Part shown: one piece after another, positions 41,464 to 50,519 of the stretch
Layout: every line of letters starts with the position of its first letter
Numbering within the stretch: the first letter of the stretch is position 1
NCBI GenBank assembly: GCA_024275485.1
Contig: JAJRZA010000045.1
Span: forward strand, 97,669 to 161,668
DNA from: Candidatus Krumholzibacteriota bacterium
Lineage (GTDB): Bacteria > Krumholzibacteriota > Krumholzibacteriia > LZORAL124-64-63
Direction of reading: 5' to 3'
Length of the DNA stretch: 64,000 nt
Position numbers and translations under genes: made by a program
Notes under the pieces: generated by a model
Told to the model about the DNA's origin: nothing
Seen by the model: only the letters and a program-made list of their open reading frames with translations
Databases searched by the model: none

Positions 41464-43389
41464 ATGGGCAAGATTATCGGAATCGATCTGGGAACCACCA
41501 ACAGTGTTGTTGCCATCATGGATGGCGGCGAAGCCAAGGTCATCCAGAACAGCGAAGGAAACAGAACCACTCCTTCGGTGGTGGCCTGGAACAAGAGTGG
41601 AGAGCGCCTGGTGGGCTTGTTGGCCAAACGTCAGGCTGTCACCAACCCAACCCAGACGGTCTACTCGATCAAGCGTTTCATGGGCCGTCAATTCGATGAA
41701 GTGTCCAATGAAATGCATGAAGTTCCCTACAAGGTTGTCAAAGGCACCAACGGCGAGGTTCGTATCAAAACCGATCACGGTGAATTTTCACCGCCGGAAA
41801 TCAGCGCCCAGATTTTGCGCACCCTGAAAGAAACGGCCGAAGAGTTCCTGGGCGAAACCGTCACCGAGGCTGTCGTTACGGTACCGGCTTATTTCAACGA
41901 CAGCCAGCGTCAGGCAACCAAGGACGCAGGTAAAATTGCCGGTTTGGAGATCAAACGTATTATCAATGAGCCGACCGCTGCAGCCCTGGCCTACGGTCTG
42001 GAACGTAAGGGTGAAGAGACCATTGCCGTATTCGATCTCGGTGGCGGTACCTTTGACATATCGATCCTGGAAATGGATCAGGGCGTTTTCACCGTGCTGG
42101 CCACCAATGGTGATACTCATCTGGGTGGCGACGACTTCGACCAAGTCGTGATCGACCATCTGGTGGATACTTTTATCAAGCAGGAGGGTATTGACCTGAG
42201 CAAGGACCCCATGGCCCTGCAACGCTTGAAAGAAGCTGCTGAGCAAGCCAAACGGGAGCTCAGCAATTCCACCCAAGCCGAAATCAATCTGCCGTTCATC
42301 ACGGCCGATCAGAACGGGCCCAAGCATCTGACCCTGACCCTGACCCGGGCCAAGTTCGAATCCATGGTAGCTGATTTGGTGGAACGCACCCTGCAACCCT
42401 GCCTCAATTGCATCAAGGATGCCGGTTTGAGCACCGACGAAATCGACGAAGTGCTGTTGGTTGGTGGTTCGACCCGTATCCCAGCTGTGGCTGCCAAGGT
42501 GGAAGAAATTTTCGGCAAGGCACCCAACAAGACCGTCAACCCCGATGAAGTGGTGGGCATGGGTGCCGCCATCCAGGGCGGAATCCTTTCCGGCGACAAC
42601 GAAGATCTGGTTCTGCTGGATGTGACGCCTCTGAGCCTGGGGATCGAGACCATGGGTGCTGTGATGACCCGTCTGATCGATCGGAACACCACGATTCCCA
42701 CGGAGAAGTCTCAGGTTTTTTCCACGGCATCTGACAACCAGCCTACGGTGGACATTCACGTGCTTCAGGGTGAACGGGAAATGGCCGTGGACAACAAGAC
42801 CATCGGTCGATTCCAGCTGACTGGTTTGCCTTCGGCCCCGAGGGGCGTACCGCAAATCAAGGTGACTTTCAACATCGATACCAACGGCATCCTTTCGGTC
42901 TCCGCTGTGGATCAGGCCACGGGAAAGGAACAGTCGATCCGCATCACCGGCAGCAGCGGGTTGACCGAGGACGAGATCAATCGCATGGTGCAGGACGCCG
43001 AAGCCAACGCCGATGAAGACAAGAAGAAACGCGAACTCATCGACGTGAAAAACGAAGCCGAAGCCAGGGTACATGCCGCCAAGAAGAGCATGGAAGACCT
43101 GGACAAGGATCTGGACGAAAATTTGCGCAGCGATGTGGAGACCAAAATCAAGGCTGTGGAAGAGGTGCTCGGCAGTGATGATGTGGAAATCATCCGGGCT
43201 GCCAGCGATGCCTTGATGACTTCGATGCAGGAGTTGTCCACCAAGGCCTACGAAAAGGCGGCCGCAGCCCAGGGTGGATCCACCGAGGATGGACCCGAAG
43301 CAGCAGGTCCCGAGGGTGGGGTAAAAGAACCTGCAGGGAAGAAAGACGACGGCTCCGTGGATGCCGATTACGAAGTGGTCGAAGACTAG
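41464..43389 (+). CDS. dnaK: Chaperone DnaK (Hsp70)
   Basis: An ATP-dependent Hsp70 chaperone, 641 residues. The ATPase domain begins [15 protein letters not shown] and has [23 protein letters not shown] and [12 protein letters not shown]. The substrate domain begins near residue 390 with [13 protein letters not shown], and a helical lid and Gly/Glu-rich tail end in DADYEVVED. It is strongly preceded by GAAGGAG. Neither grpE nor dnaJ is adjacent, and no CIRCE-type inverted repeat is visible in the 206-base upstream gap, so its heat control is not evident. Confidence 0.97.
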   Translation: MGKIIGIDLGTTNSVVAIMDGGEAKVIQNSEGNRTTPSVVAWNKSGERLVGLLAKRQAVTNPTQTVYSIKRFMGRQFDEVSNEMHEVPYKVVKGTNGEVRIKTDHGEFSPPEISAQILRTLKETAEEFLGETVTEAVVTVPAYFNDSQRQATKDAGKIAGLEIKRIINEPTAAALAYGLERKGEETIAVFDLGGGTFDISILEMDQGVFTVLATNGDTHLGGDDFDQVVIDHLVDTFIKQEGIDLSKDPMALQRLKEAAEQAKRELSNSTQAEINLPFITADQNGPKHLTLTLTRAKFESMVADLVERTLQPCLNCIKDAGLSTDEIDEVLLVGGSTRIPAVAAKVEEIFGKAPNKTVNPDEVVGMGAAIQGGILSGDNEDLVLLDVTPLSLGIETMGAVMTRLIDRNTTIPTEKSQVFSTASDNQPTVDIHVLQGEREMAVDNKTIGRFQLTGLPSAPRGVPQIKVTFNIDTNGILSVSAVDQATGKEQSIRITGSSGLTEDEINRMVQDAEANADEDKKKRELIDVKNEAEARVHAAKKSMEDLDKDLDENLRSDVETKIKAVEEVLGSDDVEIIRAASDALMTSMQELSTKAYEKAAAAQGGSTEDGPEAAGPEGGVKEPAGKKDDGSVDADYEVVED

Positions 43390-43760
43390 GTTGAAAGTCT
43401 GTGTTCGATAATTGTTGACAAGCGATGGTTGTGTGGTACGGTCAATAGCCTGGTATAGAAAGACATTTGGCCAAACACCCCCCAGCGCAGATGATAAAAA
43501 GAGACTAAAATAGTCTTTGACCCGGGAGGAGAGAGTGGTTACAATGTTATCAATAACCATTCTTGTTAAATTCAATGACCTGAAAAAACAGGGACTTTGG
43601 CCGTTTGATTCCCAAGTAGGGAACTTTCTCTCGGGCCGGACGTTGAATGAGAACTACTTTTGGTATAAAAGTTGACCTTCTTGGTCATGAAATAAAACAG
43701 CTGAAATCGGGATGGATTGGCGAGAACGTCATTTTGATCTTGGGAAAGGGAGGATGCAAT
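43390..43760. other. Leader region between dnaK and the primary-type sigma gene
   Basis: 371 bases. It contains a possible promoter (TTGACA at 43415-43420 with TACGGT at 43437, 16-base spacer), a small hairpin (43498-43518), and a 43-codon open frame with a good ribosome site (43544-43675). No other gene is visible. The long leader may regulate the sigma factor. Confidence 0.5.
43544..43675 (+). CDS. Possible small protein or leader peptide (43 residues)
   Basis: The ATG at 43544 is preceded by GGGAGGAG at about 10 bases, the best ribosome site in this gap. The predicted peptide (starting MLSITILVKFNDLKK) matches nothing I recognise. Its stop lies 85 bases before the sigma-factor start. It may be a leader peptide, a small protein or chance. 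Confidence 0.3.
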   Translation: MLSITILVKFNDLKKQGLWPFDSQVGNFLSGRTLNENYFWYKS

Positions 43761-44615
43761 ATGTACGAAGTCGAATTGAGCAGCGACCGGCGTGAAGACC
43801 GCAGTCTCCAGCATTATTTGCAGACTATCGGCAAACACAATCTGTTGACGCGCGAAGAAGAATTTGAACTTGCAACTCGTATTCGGTCCGGCGATAAAGC
43901 CGCTCTTGATAAACTTGTCAACTCCAACCTGCGTTTTGTGGTCAGTGTGGCCAAGAAGTTCCTCAATCAGGGACTCAGCTACATGGACTTGATCGCTGAA
44001 GGCAACATCGGCTTGATTACGGCCGGAAATCGATTTGATGAACGGCGTGAGTTCCGTTTCATCAGCTATGCCGTGTGGTGGATTCGGCAGGCCATTCAAA
44101 AGGCCATCGCCGAACAAACCAACACCGTACGGTTGCCCATCAACCGCAGTCAGCAGGCCCAGCGCATGAAAAGGGTCAACCAGCAACTCGAACAGAAGCA
44201 TCACCGCAAGGTCGCCGAATCCGAGATTGCCGAGGCCATGAGCCTGGACATGCGCAAGATGAACCAGATCCAGGCCGCAAGCAAGCCTCTGGTGAGCCTG
44301 GACAAACCACTGTACGACGATGACGTGACTTTGGCTGATACCCTGGCCAACCCCGACGATCTGACACCTGACGAAGGGTTTGTGGTGGGAGAGTTGGAAC
44401 ATGAACTGAATGAGGCCATGACCAACCTGACTGATCGGGAAAAGGATATTGTTACCCGGTACTATGGTTTGGGTTCGGTGGAGACGTGCAGTCTGGAAAC
44501 CATTGGTCAGGACATCAATTTGAGCAGGGAACGGGTCAGGCAGATTCGCAATCAGGCTTTGAATAAGATGCGCCAGCAGGGTCGTGGCGACCGGCTGGTG
44601 GACTATTTGTACTAA
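43761..44615 (+). CDS. rpoD: Primary-type sigma-70 factor lacking region 1.1
   Basis: A 284-residue sigma factor. Region 1.2 (SLQHYLQTIGKHNLLTREEEFELA), region 2 (NLRFVVSVAKKFLNQGLSYMDLIAEGNIGL and FRFISYAVWWIRQAIQKAI), region 3 and region 4 with the -35-reading HTH (INLSRERVRQIRNQALNKMR) are intact. Region 1.1 and the non-conserved insert of proteobacterial RpoD are absent, as in Bacteroidetes/FCB RpoD (about 287 residues). It could be a second sigma-70, but the composition fits the housekeeping factor. ATG 43761 has AGGGAGG 7 bases upstream. Confidence 0.85.
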   Translation: MYEVELSSDRREDRSLQHYLQTIGKHNLLTREEEFELATRIRSGDKAALDKLVNSNLRFVVSVAKKFLNQGLSYMDLIAEGNIGLITAGNRFDERREFRFISYAVWWIRQAIQKAIAEQTNTVRLPINRSQQAQRMKRVNQQLEQKHHRKVAESEIAEAMSLDMRKMNQIQAASKPLVSLDKPLYDDDVTLADTLANPDDLTPDEGFVVGELEHELNEAMTNLTDREKDIVTRYYGLGSVETCSLETIGQDINLSRERVRQIRNQALNKMRQQGRGDRLVDYLY

Positions 44616-44653
44616 TACCTGGGTGGACCCGTACGATGCAGGGTGATTTGTCT

Positions 44654-44682
44654 TTGACATCGGATGGGTCATCTGTTTAATT
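44654..44682 (+). promoter_or_regulatory. Promoter of tRNA-Val
   Basis: TTGACA (44654-44659), a 17-base spacer and TTAATT (44677-44682), 12 bases before the tRNA. Confidence 0.55.
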
Positions 44683-44694
44683 ACGGCTCTTGGC

Positions 44695-44773
44695 GGGCGA
44701 TTAGCTCAGTTTTGGTTAGAGCGCTTGTTTGACAGACAAGAGGTCACAGGTTCGAATCCCGTATCGCCTACCA
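44695..44773 (+). tRNA. tRNA-Val (GAC)
   Basis: A 79-base cloverleaf with encoded CCA. Acceptor GGGCGAT pairs with ATCGCCT (one G-T). The anticodon stem CTTGT/ACAAG holds the loop TTGACAG, giving GAC. The T stem ACAGG/CCCGT contains one A-C mismatch, a small flaw that should be tolerated. Confidence 0.93.
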
Positions 44774-44789
44774 ACCAGATTTCTTTAAT

Positions 44790-44819
44790 GGGTTGCACAG
44801 TTTGTGTGGCTCATTTTTT
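44790..44819 (+). terminator. Terminator of tRNA-Val
   Basis: A 10-bp stem with several G-T pairs (GGGTTGCACA with TGTGTGGCTC), a 3-base loop, then ATTTTTT. Confidence 0.65.
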
Positions 44820-44988
44820 CATTTTATTGTCGACGATATGGTTGATTATAATTGATTAGGAGTGTGAAATTGTGTTATCCTGCTGACACTCATTTAAAGA
44901 ATGGAGTGGGGGGTGGCCTTGGTGCCGTCGTTGAGGTTGAGGGCCGCCGCCCTCGTTTATTTGTTTCTTGTTACTTGGAGGTATCCCA

Positions 44989-45618
44989 ATGTTTCAGAAG
45001 AAATTCATTTTTATCTTTGTTTGGGCTCTGGTTTTATGTAGTGGGGCTTTCGCCACTGAGGGGATTCCGGAACCATCCTTTTGCACCGTTCACATGCTTG
45101 ACGGCGCGAGTCTTTCCGTTGCCTTGTACAACTTGCCCAACGGCAGTGGCAGTGCTTTTGTTGATGCCCAAATAATGGGTGATGGTGCCGTAGTTGATGC
45201 AACCATTGAGCTGACTGTGGTGGATTCTCAAGGTGCCCCTGTGGTTGGATTCCCTGCTGAAGACATGTGGTTGGCTTCCACCAACGGTGGAATGGTTCCT
45301 TGCATCGGTGGCACCACCGCTGACCAGGATACCGATTCTCTCGGTGTAACCTTCTGGGCAGCCCCTTTGCTGGCTGGCGGCTCAGATGCTGGTACCTGTG
45401 ATGTCGTTATCAGTGGCAGTGTTGTGGGGGCCTTTTCTCTGGCCTTTAACAGCCCTGACATAAACGGGGATGGCTTTGTCAATCTGGCCGACGTTGGACT
45501 TTTTGCGATTTACCTGTCCGGCCCTTACAATTTTGCGGGCGACTTCTTCGCCGATGGCAACATTGATCTGGCTGACGTTGGTCGCCTGGCTTTGGGGATT
45601 AGTACTTCTTGCCCCTGA
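44989..45618 (+). CDS. Secreted protein with dockerin-like calcium repeats
   Basis: A 209-residue exported protein: signal peptide (about 1-22, ending GAFA), an Ig-like beta domain, and a C-terminal pair of dockerin-type loops (DINGDGFVNLADVGLFA and DFFADGNIDLADVGRLALG) ending ISTSCP. Dockerin-like modules bind calcium and often mediate cell-surface attachment. ATG 44989 has TTGGAGGT upstream. No cohesin partner is visible. A degraded duplicate of the repeat follows immediately. Confidence 0.75.
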   Translation: MFQKKFIFIFVWALVLCSGAFATEGIPEPSFCTVHMLDGASLSVALYNLPNGSGSAFVDAQIMGDGAVVDATIELTVVDSQGAPVVGFPAEDMWLASTNGGMVPCIGGTTADQDTDSLGVTFWAAPLLAGGSDAGTCDVVISGSVVGAFSLAFNSPDINGDGFVNLADVGLFAIYLSGPYNFAGDFFADGNIDLADVGRLALGISTSCP

Positions 45619-45924
45619 GTCTTGTGAGACGAAGCGGTATTTTTGTGGTGGTGGTACTTGGCGGATGGGGCACGGACCCAACGATCATGGTGGGCACCTG
45701 GCCCGAACCCGAATTCCCGGTTTTTTCCCCGGACGGAGATCTGTTTCGTTTCAACAGTCCGGACATCAGCGGCGATCTTGTGGTGGACCTCGCAGACATC
45801 AGCGTGTTCGCGGGTGATTTTTTTCGGGTCGTACAACTACCCCAGTGATTTTTTATGGGACGGCATGATCAACCTTTCGGACATCGGCCTGATGGCCCAG
45901 GGCATTGGTATCTCCTGTCCGTGA
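45609..45924 (+). pseudogene. Frameshifted duplicate of the dockerin-like repeat
   Basis: One frame encodes FNSPDISGDLVVDLADISVFAGDFF (from 45750). After the T7 tract at 45818-45824 the match continues in a second frame with SYNYPSDFLWDGMINLSDIG and ends GIGISCP. The combined sequence parallels the C-terminus of the preceding protein, including the same terminal SCP. No start codon with a ribosome site and no signal peptide is visible, so it looks like a decaying tandem duplicate, or the end of a longer gene disrupted more than once. Confidence 0.65.
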
Positions 45925-46053
45925 TCCCACCTTGCCACCCAAGTGGCTCAATGTTAGCTTTCCCTCTCAGCCTGCCCACCCTGCGGGATTTCCGCTCACC
46001 CTGGCCAGGCCCTTTTTTCAAAACCGACCCAATCCCAAAAGGATGCCCCAGAC

Positions 46054-47973
46054 ATGTCGAACCTCAGCCTCATCCTCCCAGACGGCAACACCCTGGAAAT
46101 CGAACAGGGCCAACCATACGCCGAAGCCGTCCGCCAAATCAGTGAAGGTCTTCTGCGCAACGCGCTGGCTGTGACCATTGACGGCGTGCATCACCCGTTG
46201 GATGAAGCAGCCACCGTTGGCGGCAACATGCACATCATCACCAAGAACAGTGATGAAGGCCTGGAAACTCTCCGCCACAGCACCGCTCACCTTTTGGCCT
46301 GGGCTGTGCAGGATCTTTTCCCCGGTGTCAAATTTGCCTTTGGGCCCTCCATCGAGGGCGGTTTCTATTACGACTTTGATAGAGAAGAACCGTTCAGCCA
46401 GGAAGAACTCGCCAAGATCGAAAAGCGCATGCTTGAACTGGCCAAAAACAAGGAAGGCATCAAACGCGAAACTGTTTCGCACGACGAGGCCCGCGAGATG
46501 TTCAAGGACCAGCCCTACAAACTGGCGCAGATCGAAGACCTGAAAGGCGAAGAACTTTCCATCTACCGTATGGGGGAGTTCACCGATTTTTGCGAAGGCC
46601 CGCACATCCCCGATACCAAGGATCTGAAAGCCTTCAAGTTGACCAGCGTCTCGGCTGCCCACTGGGTCAAGGATCCCAACGCACCCATGCTGCAGCGCAT
46701 CTACGGCACTGCCTTCTTCAAAAAGAAGGACCTTACAGCCCATCTGGAGATGCTCGAAGAAGCCAAAAAGCGTGACCATCGCAAACTTGGTCGCGAATTG
46801 GACCTCTTTGGAATCACTGAAGACGCCGGTCCTGGCCTGAGCCTGTGGTACCCCCGGGGGGATCTTTTACGAGAACAGGTTATCAACTACTGGAAAGAAG
46901 TGCATCGCAAACGGGGCTACAAGACCGTGACCACCCCGCACATCAGTCAGGCTGACTTGTGGGTAACCAGTGGGCACATGGAATTCTACAAAGATGACAT
47001 GTACATCTTCAACCAGGACGACAAGTAGTATGTGGTCAAGCCCATGAATTGTCCTATGCACATTCTGATTTACAAACGCAAGACCCGCGGTTATCGGAAC
47101 CTTCCAGTGCGGTTGGCTGAGTTAGGCACTGTTTACCGTGCGGAAAAACGCGGGGCCCTGCACGGCTTGATGCGTGTTCGCGGTTTCACCCAGGATGATG
47201 CCCACATCTTTTGCACTCCAGGGCAGTTGGAGGACGAAGTCGGCAGTTGCATCGAACTTGTGAAGGAAATCCTCGGACAGTTTGGGTTTGATGACTTTAA
47301 GGTGGAACTGTCGGTTCGTGATCCGCAGAACAAGCAGAAATACGCTGGCACCGACGAAGAATGGGAAGCCGCCGAGGCATCACTGGTCAATGCCATTGAA
47401 AAGCACGACCTGCAGTACACCCGGGAAGAAGGGGAAGCTGTATTCTATGGGCCAAAAATCGACGTCAAACTGATTGATGCCATTGGTCGCAGGTGGCAGG
47501 CCAGCACCATCCAATTCGATTTCAACCTTCCGCGCCGGTTTGATGTGAAATACACGGACAACGAGGGCGCGGACCAATATGTCTACATGGTTCACCGGGC
47601 CATCATGGGTTCCCTGGAGCGTTTCATCGGCATTCTGACCGAACATTTCGCCGGCAACTTCCCGGTGTGGCTGGCTCCTGAGCAGGTTCGGGTTCTCTCG
47701 GTGAGTCGGCAGCAGGCCGATTATGCCGATAAAGTCACTGAAAAACTGCTGGAAGCCGGTATTCGGGTCGAATGTGACAGCCGGAACGAGAAAATCGGCT
47801 TCAAGATTCGCGAGGCCGAAGTTTTGAAGGTGCCCTGGATGCTGGTGGTGGGTGGCCGTGAGGTCGAGAACAACCAGGTTTCAGTGAGGGTGCATCAACA
47901 GGGCGATAAGGGGATCATGATGGTGGATGAGGTTATCAAGGAACTTCTTGACGCCATTGCCAACAGGAGCTAA
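46054..47973 (+). CDS. thrS: Threonyl-tRNA synthetase with an internal in-frame amber codon
   Basis: Charges tRNA-Thr. The 640-codon frame has a normal-length ThrRS: TGS domain (about 1-60), editing domain with the HSTAHLLAWAV motif (73-83), class II catalytic core from about residue 240, and an anticodon-binding domain with VLSVSRQQADYADKV. The single anomaly is TAG at 47026-47028 (codon 325), between YIFNQDDK and YVVKPMNCPMHIL, inside the core just before motif 2. The first part alone (324 residues) would lack motif 2 and 3. The second part has an in-frame GTG at 47032 but no good ribosome site. See findings. Neighbour order thrS-infC-rpmI-rplT-pheST is canonical. Confidence 0.85.
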
Positions 47974-48195
47974 CTTTTCCTTCAAATTGAATTCTGTTGG
48001 CAGGAATGGGTTTCCTGGCAGCCTAATCAAGAAGAGGTCCGCCCTCTCACCGTAGTCTGGCTCATGGGAGTCCGGAGCGGTTATTTAACCCGAGGCGGGC
48101 CACTGTGTCTGCTTTTTTTGTGTTTATTGGGGGAGGCGAGCCCTTCAACAGTAGGTCGGAATTGCGGGCGTATTTTAATCAGGAGGTAGAGGCTT
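47974..48195 (+). promoter_or_regulatory. Leader region of the infC-rpmI-rplT operon
   Basis: 222 bases without a gene. Contents: a small CAGGAA/TTCCTG hairpin right after thrS (48001-48017), GC-rich stretches with potential pairing, a seven-T tract (48113-48119) that could end an attenuator, and the infC AGGAGG (48181-48186). Operons of this type are often autoregulated by L20 or IF3, but I cannot match a specific L20-leader structure. Confidence 0.4.
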
Positions 48196-48714
48196 ATCAA
48201 GGGTAACAAGTTGACCAGGGTCAACAGGATGATCAGAATTCCCAAGGTTATGGTCGTTGACGATGATGGTGAGCAACTGGGAGTTTTGGATACCCAGGAA
48301 GCTTTGCGCATCGCCGAAGACAAAGGCCTGGATTTGGTGGAAGTGGCTCCGACGGCGCGTCCCCCCGTATGCAAGATCATGGATTACGGGAAGTTCAAGT
48401 ACGAGCAGAGCAAAAAAGCTCGCAAGGCTCGACAGGCGTCGCACACGGTCAAGGTCAAAACGATCCAGTTCCGGCCCAAGACCGACGATCACGACTACCA
48501 GTTCAAAAAGAAACACATCATTTCGTTTCTCGAAGCTGGCCACAAGGTGAAAGTCGTGATGAGGTTCCGGGGTCGGGAAATTTCCCACATGGATCTGGCC
48601 CTTGATTTTCTGAATAATTTGAACGAAGAGCTGGAGGAGTTTGGTACTCCGGAGTCGCGTCCCCAGCGAGAGGGCCGGCAGATCAGTTTCATCGTCACTC
48701 CCAAGAAAGTCTGA
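48196..48714 (+). CDS. infC: Translation initiation factor IF-3, probably with an AUC start
   Basis: Binds 30S and rejects non-canonical initiation. 172 residues: N-domain with RVNRMIRIPKVMVVDDDGEQLGV, linker DYGKFKYEQSKKARKAR, and C-domain with MRFRGREISHMDLA. No ATG is near the proper N-terminus. ATC at 48196 lies 9 bases after a perfect AGGAGG (48181-48186), is directly downstream of an in-frame TAG, and gives (M)KGNK, matching E. coli (M)KGGK, which starts at AUU. The alternative TTG 48211 (AAGGG 7 bases upstream) would remove five residues. Confidence 0.88.
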   Translation: MKGNKLTRVNRMIRIPKVMVVDDDGEQLGVLDTQEALRIAEDKGLDLVEVAPTARPPVCKIMDYGKFKYEQSKKARKARQASHTVKVKTIQFRPKTDDHDYQFKKKHIISFLEAGHKVKVVMRFRGREISHMDLALDFLNNLNEELEEFGTPESRPQREGRQISFIVTPKKV

Positions 48715-48804
48715 TGTTCTCGCGAAGAAGCGGGCAAAAACAGGAGGCTGGTCGTTCCAACGGGGCGGTTTGTCCTCCATTGATAGACAGAGAGGCAAGT
48801 ACCA

Positions 48805-49002
48805 ATGGGTAACAAAATGAAGACCAACCGGGCTGCGGCAAAACGGTTCAAGTTAACCGGCAGTGGTCGCATCAAGCGCAGCAGGGCCTTTAAGGGTCAC
48901 CTGTTCACAGCCAAGAGCCCCAAGCGGCTCCGCAACCTGCGCAAGAGTGCCATGCTGGCCTCCTGTGACGAATCTCGTGCCCGCAAGATGCTGGCCAAAT
49001 AA
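48805..49002 (+). CDS. rpmI: 50S ribosomal protein L35
   Basis: A 65-residue very basic protein. [23 protein letters not shown] and the LRNLRKSAM segment are standard L35. It is preceded by AGAGAGGCAAG and located between infC and rplT. Confidence 0.96.
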   Translation: MGNKMKTNRAAAKRFKLTGSGRIKRSRAFKGHLFTAKSPKRLRNLRKSAMLASCDESRARKMLAK

Positions 49003-49025
49003 TTTCCCTCTAGAGGAGGTTTGCC

Positions 49026-49379
49026 ATGGCAAGGGCAACAAATAATCCTGCTGCGAAGCAACGCCGGAAGAAAGTATTGAAAAGAGCCAAAGGCTTTGTC
49101 GGTGGAAAAGGCAGTCAGTACAAGATGGCCAAGGAGACCGTGGATCGCGCAATGGCTTACGCCTATCGGGATCGTCGCAACAAGAAGCGCGATTTCCGTC
49201 GGCTTTGGATTACTCGCATCAACGCCGCCGCCCGCTTGAATGGCCTGAGCTACAGTCATTTCATGAATGGGCTGAAGTTGGCCGAGATCGATATCGATCG
49301 CAAGATGCTGGCCGACCTGGCCGTGGTCGATGCCGCCGCTTTCACCAAGCTGACCGAAGCCGCAAAAGCCGCACTTTAA
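49026..49379 (+). CDS. rplT: 50S ribosomal protein L20
   Basis: A 117-residue basic protein with [35 protein letters not shown] and [18 protein letters not shown]. In many bacteria L20 represses its own operon at the leader mRNA. A good AGAGGAGG precedes the ATG. Confidence 0.97.
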   Translation: MARATNNPAAKQRRKKVLKRAKGFVGGKGSQYKMAKETVDRAMAYAYRDRRNKKRDFRRLWITRINAAARLNGLSYSHFMNGLKLAEIDIDRKMLADLAVVDAAAFTKLTEAAKAAL

Positions 49380-49493
49380 GAATCCGCGCTTTTAGATCTG
49401 CCGCGGTTTGCAGTAGATGCGCCCGTTGAGGTGTGCCCTGGCAGCGGTGACAACTTTCACTGGCCGGGGTGATCCGGCAGAGGGGATCCCGAG

Positions 49494-50519
49494 ATGAAGG
49501 AGACCATCGACCGGTTGCGGATCGACGGTGCCGAGCGAATCGGCTCGGCAACAACGGAAGCGGATTTAGAGGCGTTGCGCACTGCACTTTTGGGCCGTAA
49601 GGGTGAGGTTACCTTGCTCTTGCGGGGTCTGAAAGATGTGGCCGAAGCGGATCGACCCAAAATGGGCGCCGAACTCAACCGATTAAAAGGTGAGCTGGGC
49701 GCCCTTCTTGAGGCCAGGCTGGTAGAGCTGGGTGGCACCGAAGTCATGGACGGCCCCGCCTTGGATCTCACCCTGCCCGGCACACCACCCACTGGTCCCG
49801 GCACCAACCATCTCCTGCTGACAACCTTGGAGGCCGTTTGCGATATTTTCTATGGCCTGGGTTTCAGCCGGGGTGTCGGGCCTGAAGTTGAGTTGGATTA
49901 TTACAACTTCACCGCCCTGAACTTTCCGGATGATCATCCCGCCAGGGACATTCAGGATACCTTCTACATCAACCCTAAGGTTTGCCTGCGGACCCAGACC
50001 TCTCCCGTGCAGGTGCGCACCATGGAAATCACCGAGCCACCTTTGGCCATGATTTTTCCGGGCCGTGTGTACCGCAACGAGAATGCCGATGCGTCGCACT
50101 CTTCCGAGTTCTATCAAATCGAAGGTCTGGTGGTGGGCGAAGCCATCAGCATGGCCGATTTGAAAGATACAATTGATTCCTTTGTGCGGAACTTTTTTGG
50201 TGCCAACGAGCCCACCCGGTTCCGTCCTCACTATTTTCCGTTCACCGAGCCTTCGGTGGAAGTTGATATGCAATGTGTGGCCTGCCACGGCAAGGGCTGT
50301 GGCGTTTGTGGGCAAACCGGCTGGCTGGAAATCATGGGTGCCGGCATGGTTCACCCCAATGTCTTCAAAGCGGCCGGTTATGAAGATGACAAATACACCG
50401 GCTTCGCCTTCGGAATGGGGATCGACCGCATTGCCATGCTCAAATATGGCATCGGCGATATCCGCCTGCTCTACGAAAACGACTTGCGTTTCCTCAACCA
50501 ATTTCGAGGTGTGCTTTGA
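49494..50519 (+). CDS. pheS: Phenylalanyl-tRNA synthetase alpha chain
   Basis: The catalytic subunit of the (alpha-beta)2 enzyme. An N-terminal coiled coil (about 1-85) precedes the class II core: SRGVGPEVELDYYNFTALNFPDDHPARDIQDTF, motif 2 PGRVYRNENADASHSSEFYQIEG and motif 3 GFAFGMGIDRIAML. A Cys-rich segment, CVACHGKGCGVCGQTGWLE, is present before motif 3, as in many bacterial PheS. Length 341 residues. It overlaps pheT. Confidence 0.95.
   Translation: MKETIDRLRIDGAERIGSATTEADLEALRTALLGRKGEVTLLLRGLKDVAEADRPKMGAELNRLKGELGALLEARLVELGGTEVMDGPALDLTLPGTPPTGPGTNHLLLTTLEAVCDIFYGLGFSRGVGPEVELDYYNFTALNFPDDHPARDIQDTFYINPKVCLRTQTSPVQVRTMEITEPPLAMIFPGRVYRNENADASHSSEFYQIEGLVVGEAISMADLKDTIDSFVRNFFGANEPTRFRPHYFPFTEPSVEVDMQCVACHGKGCGVCGQTGWLEIMGAGMVHPNVFKAAGYEDDKYTGFAFGMGIDRIAMLKYGIGDIRLLYENDLRFLNQFRGVL

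Noticed and set aside
45609..45848. Independent 79-residue gene after the dockerin-like protein
   Set aside because: No ribosome site or signal peptide, and its end is explained better as a frameshifted repeat of the upstream protein.
47026..47028. General reassignment of TAG (for example to Gln or pyrrolysine) to explain the thrS amber
   Set aside because: Many clearly intact genes here end at TAG at the expected family length (pilQ, sucD, rpmF, fabD, dnaK), so TAG works as a stop.
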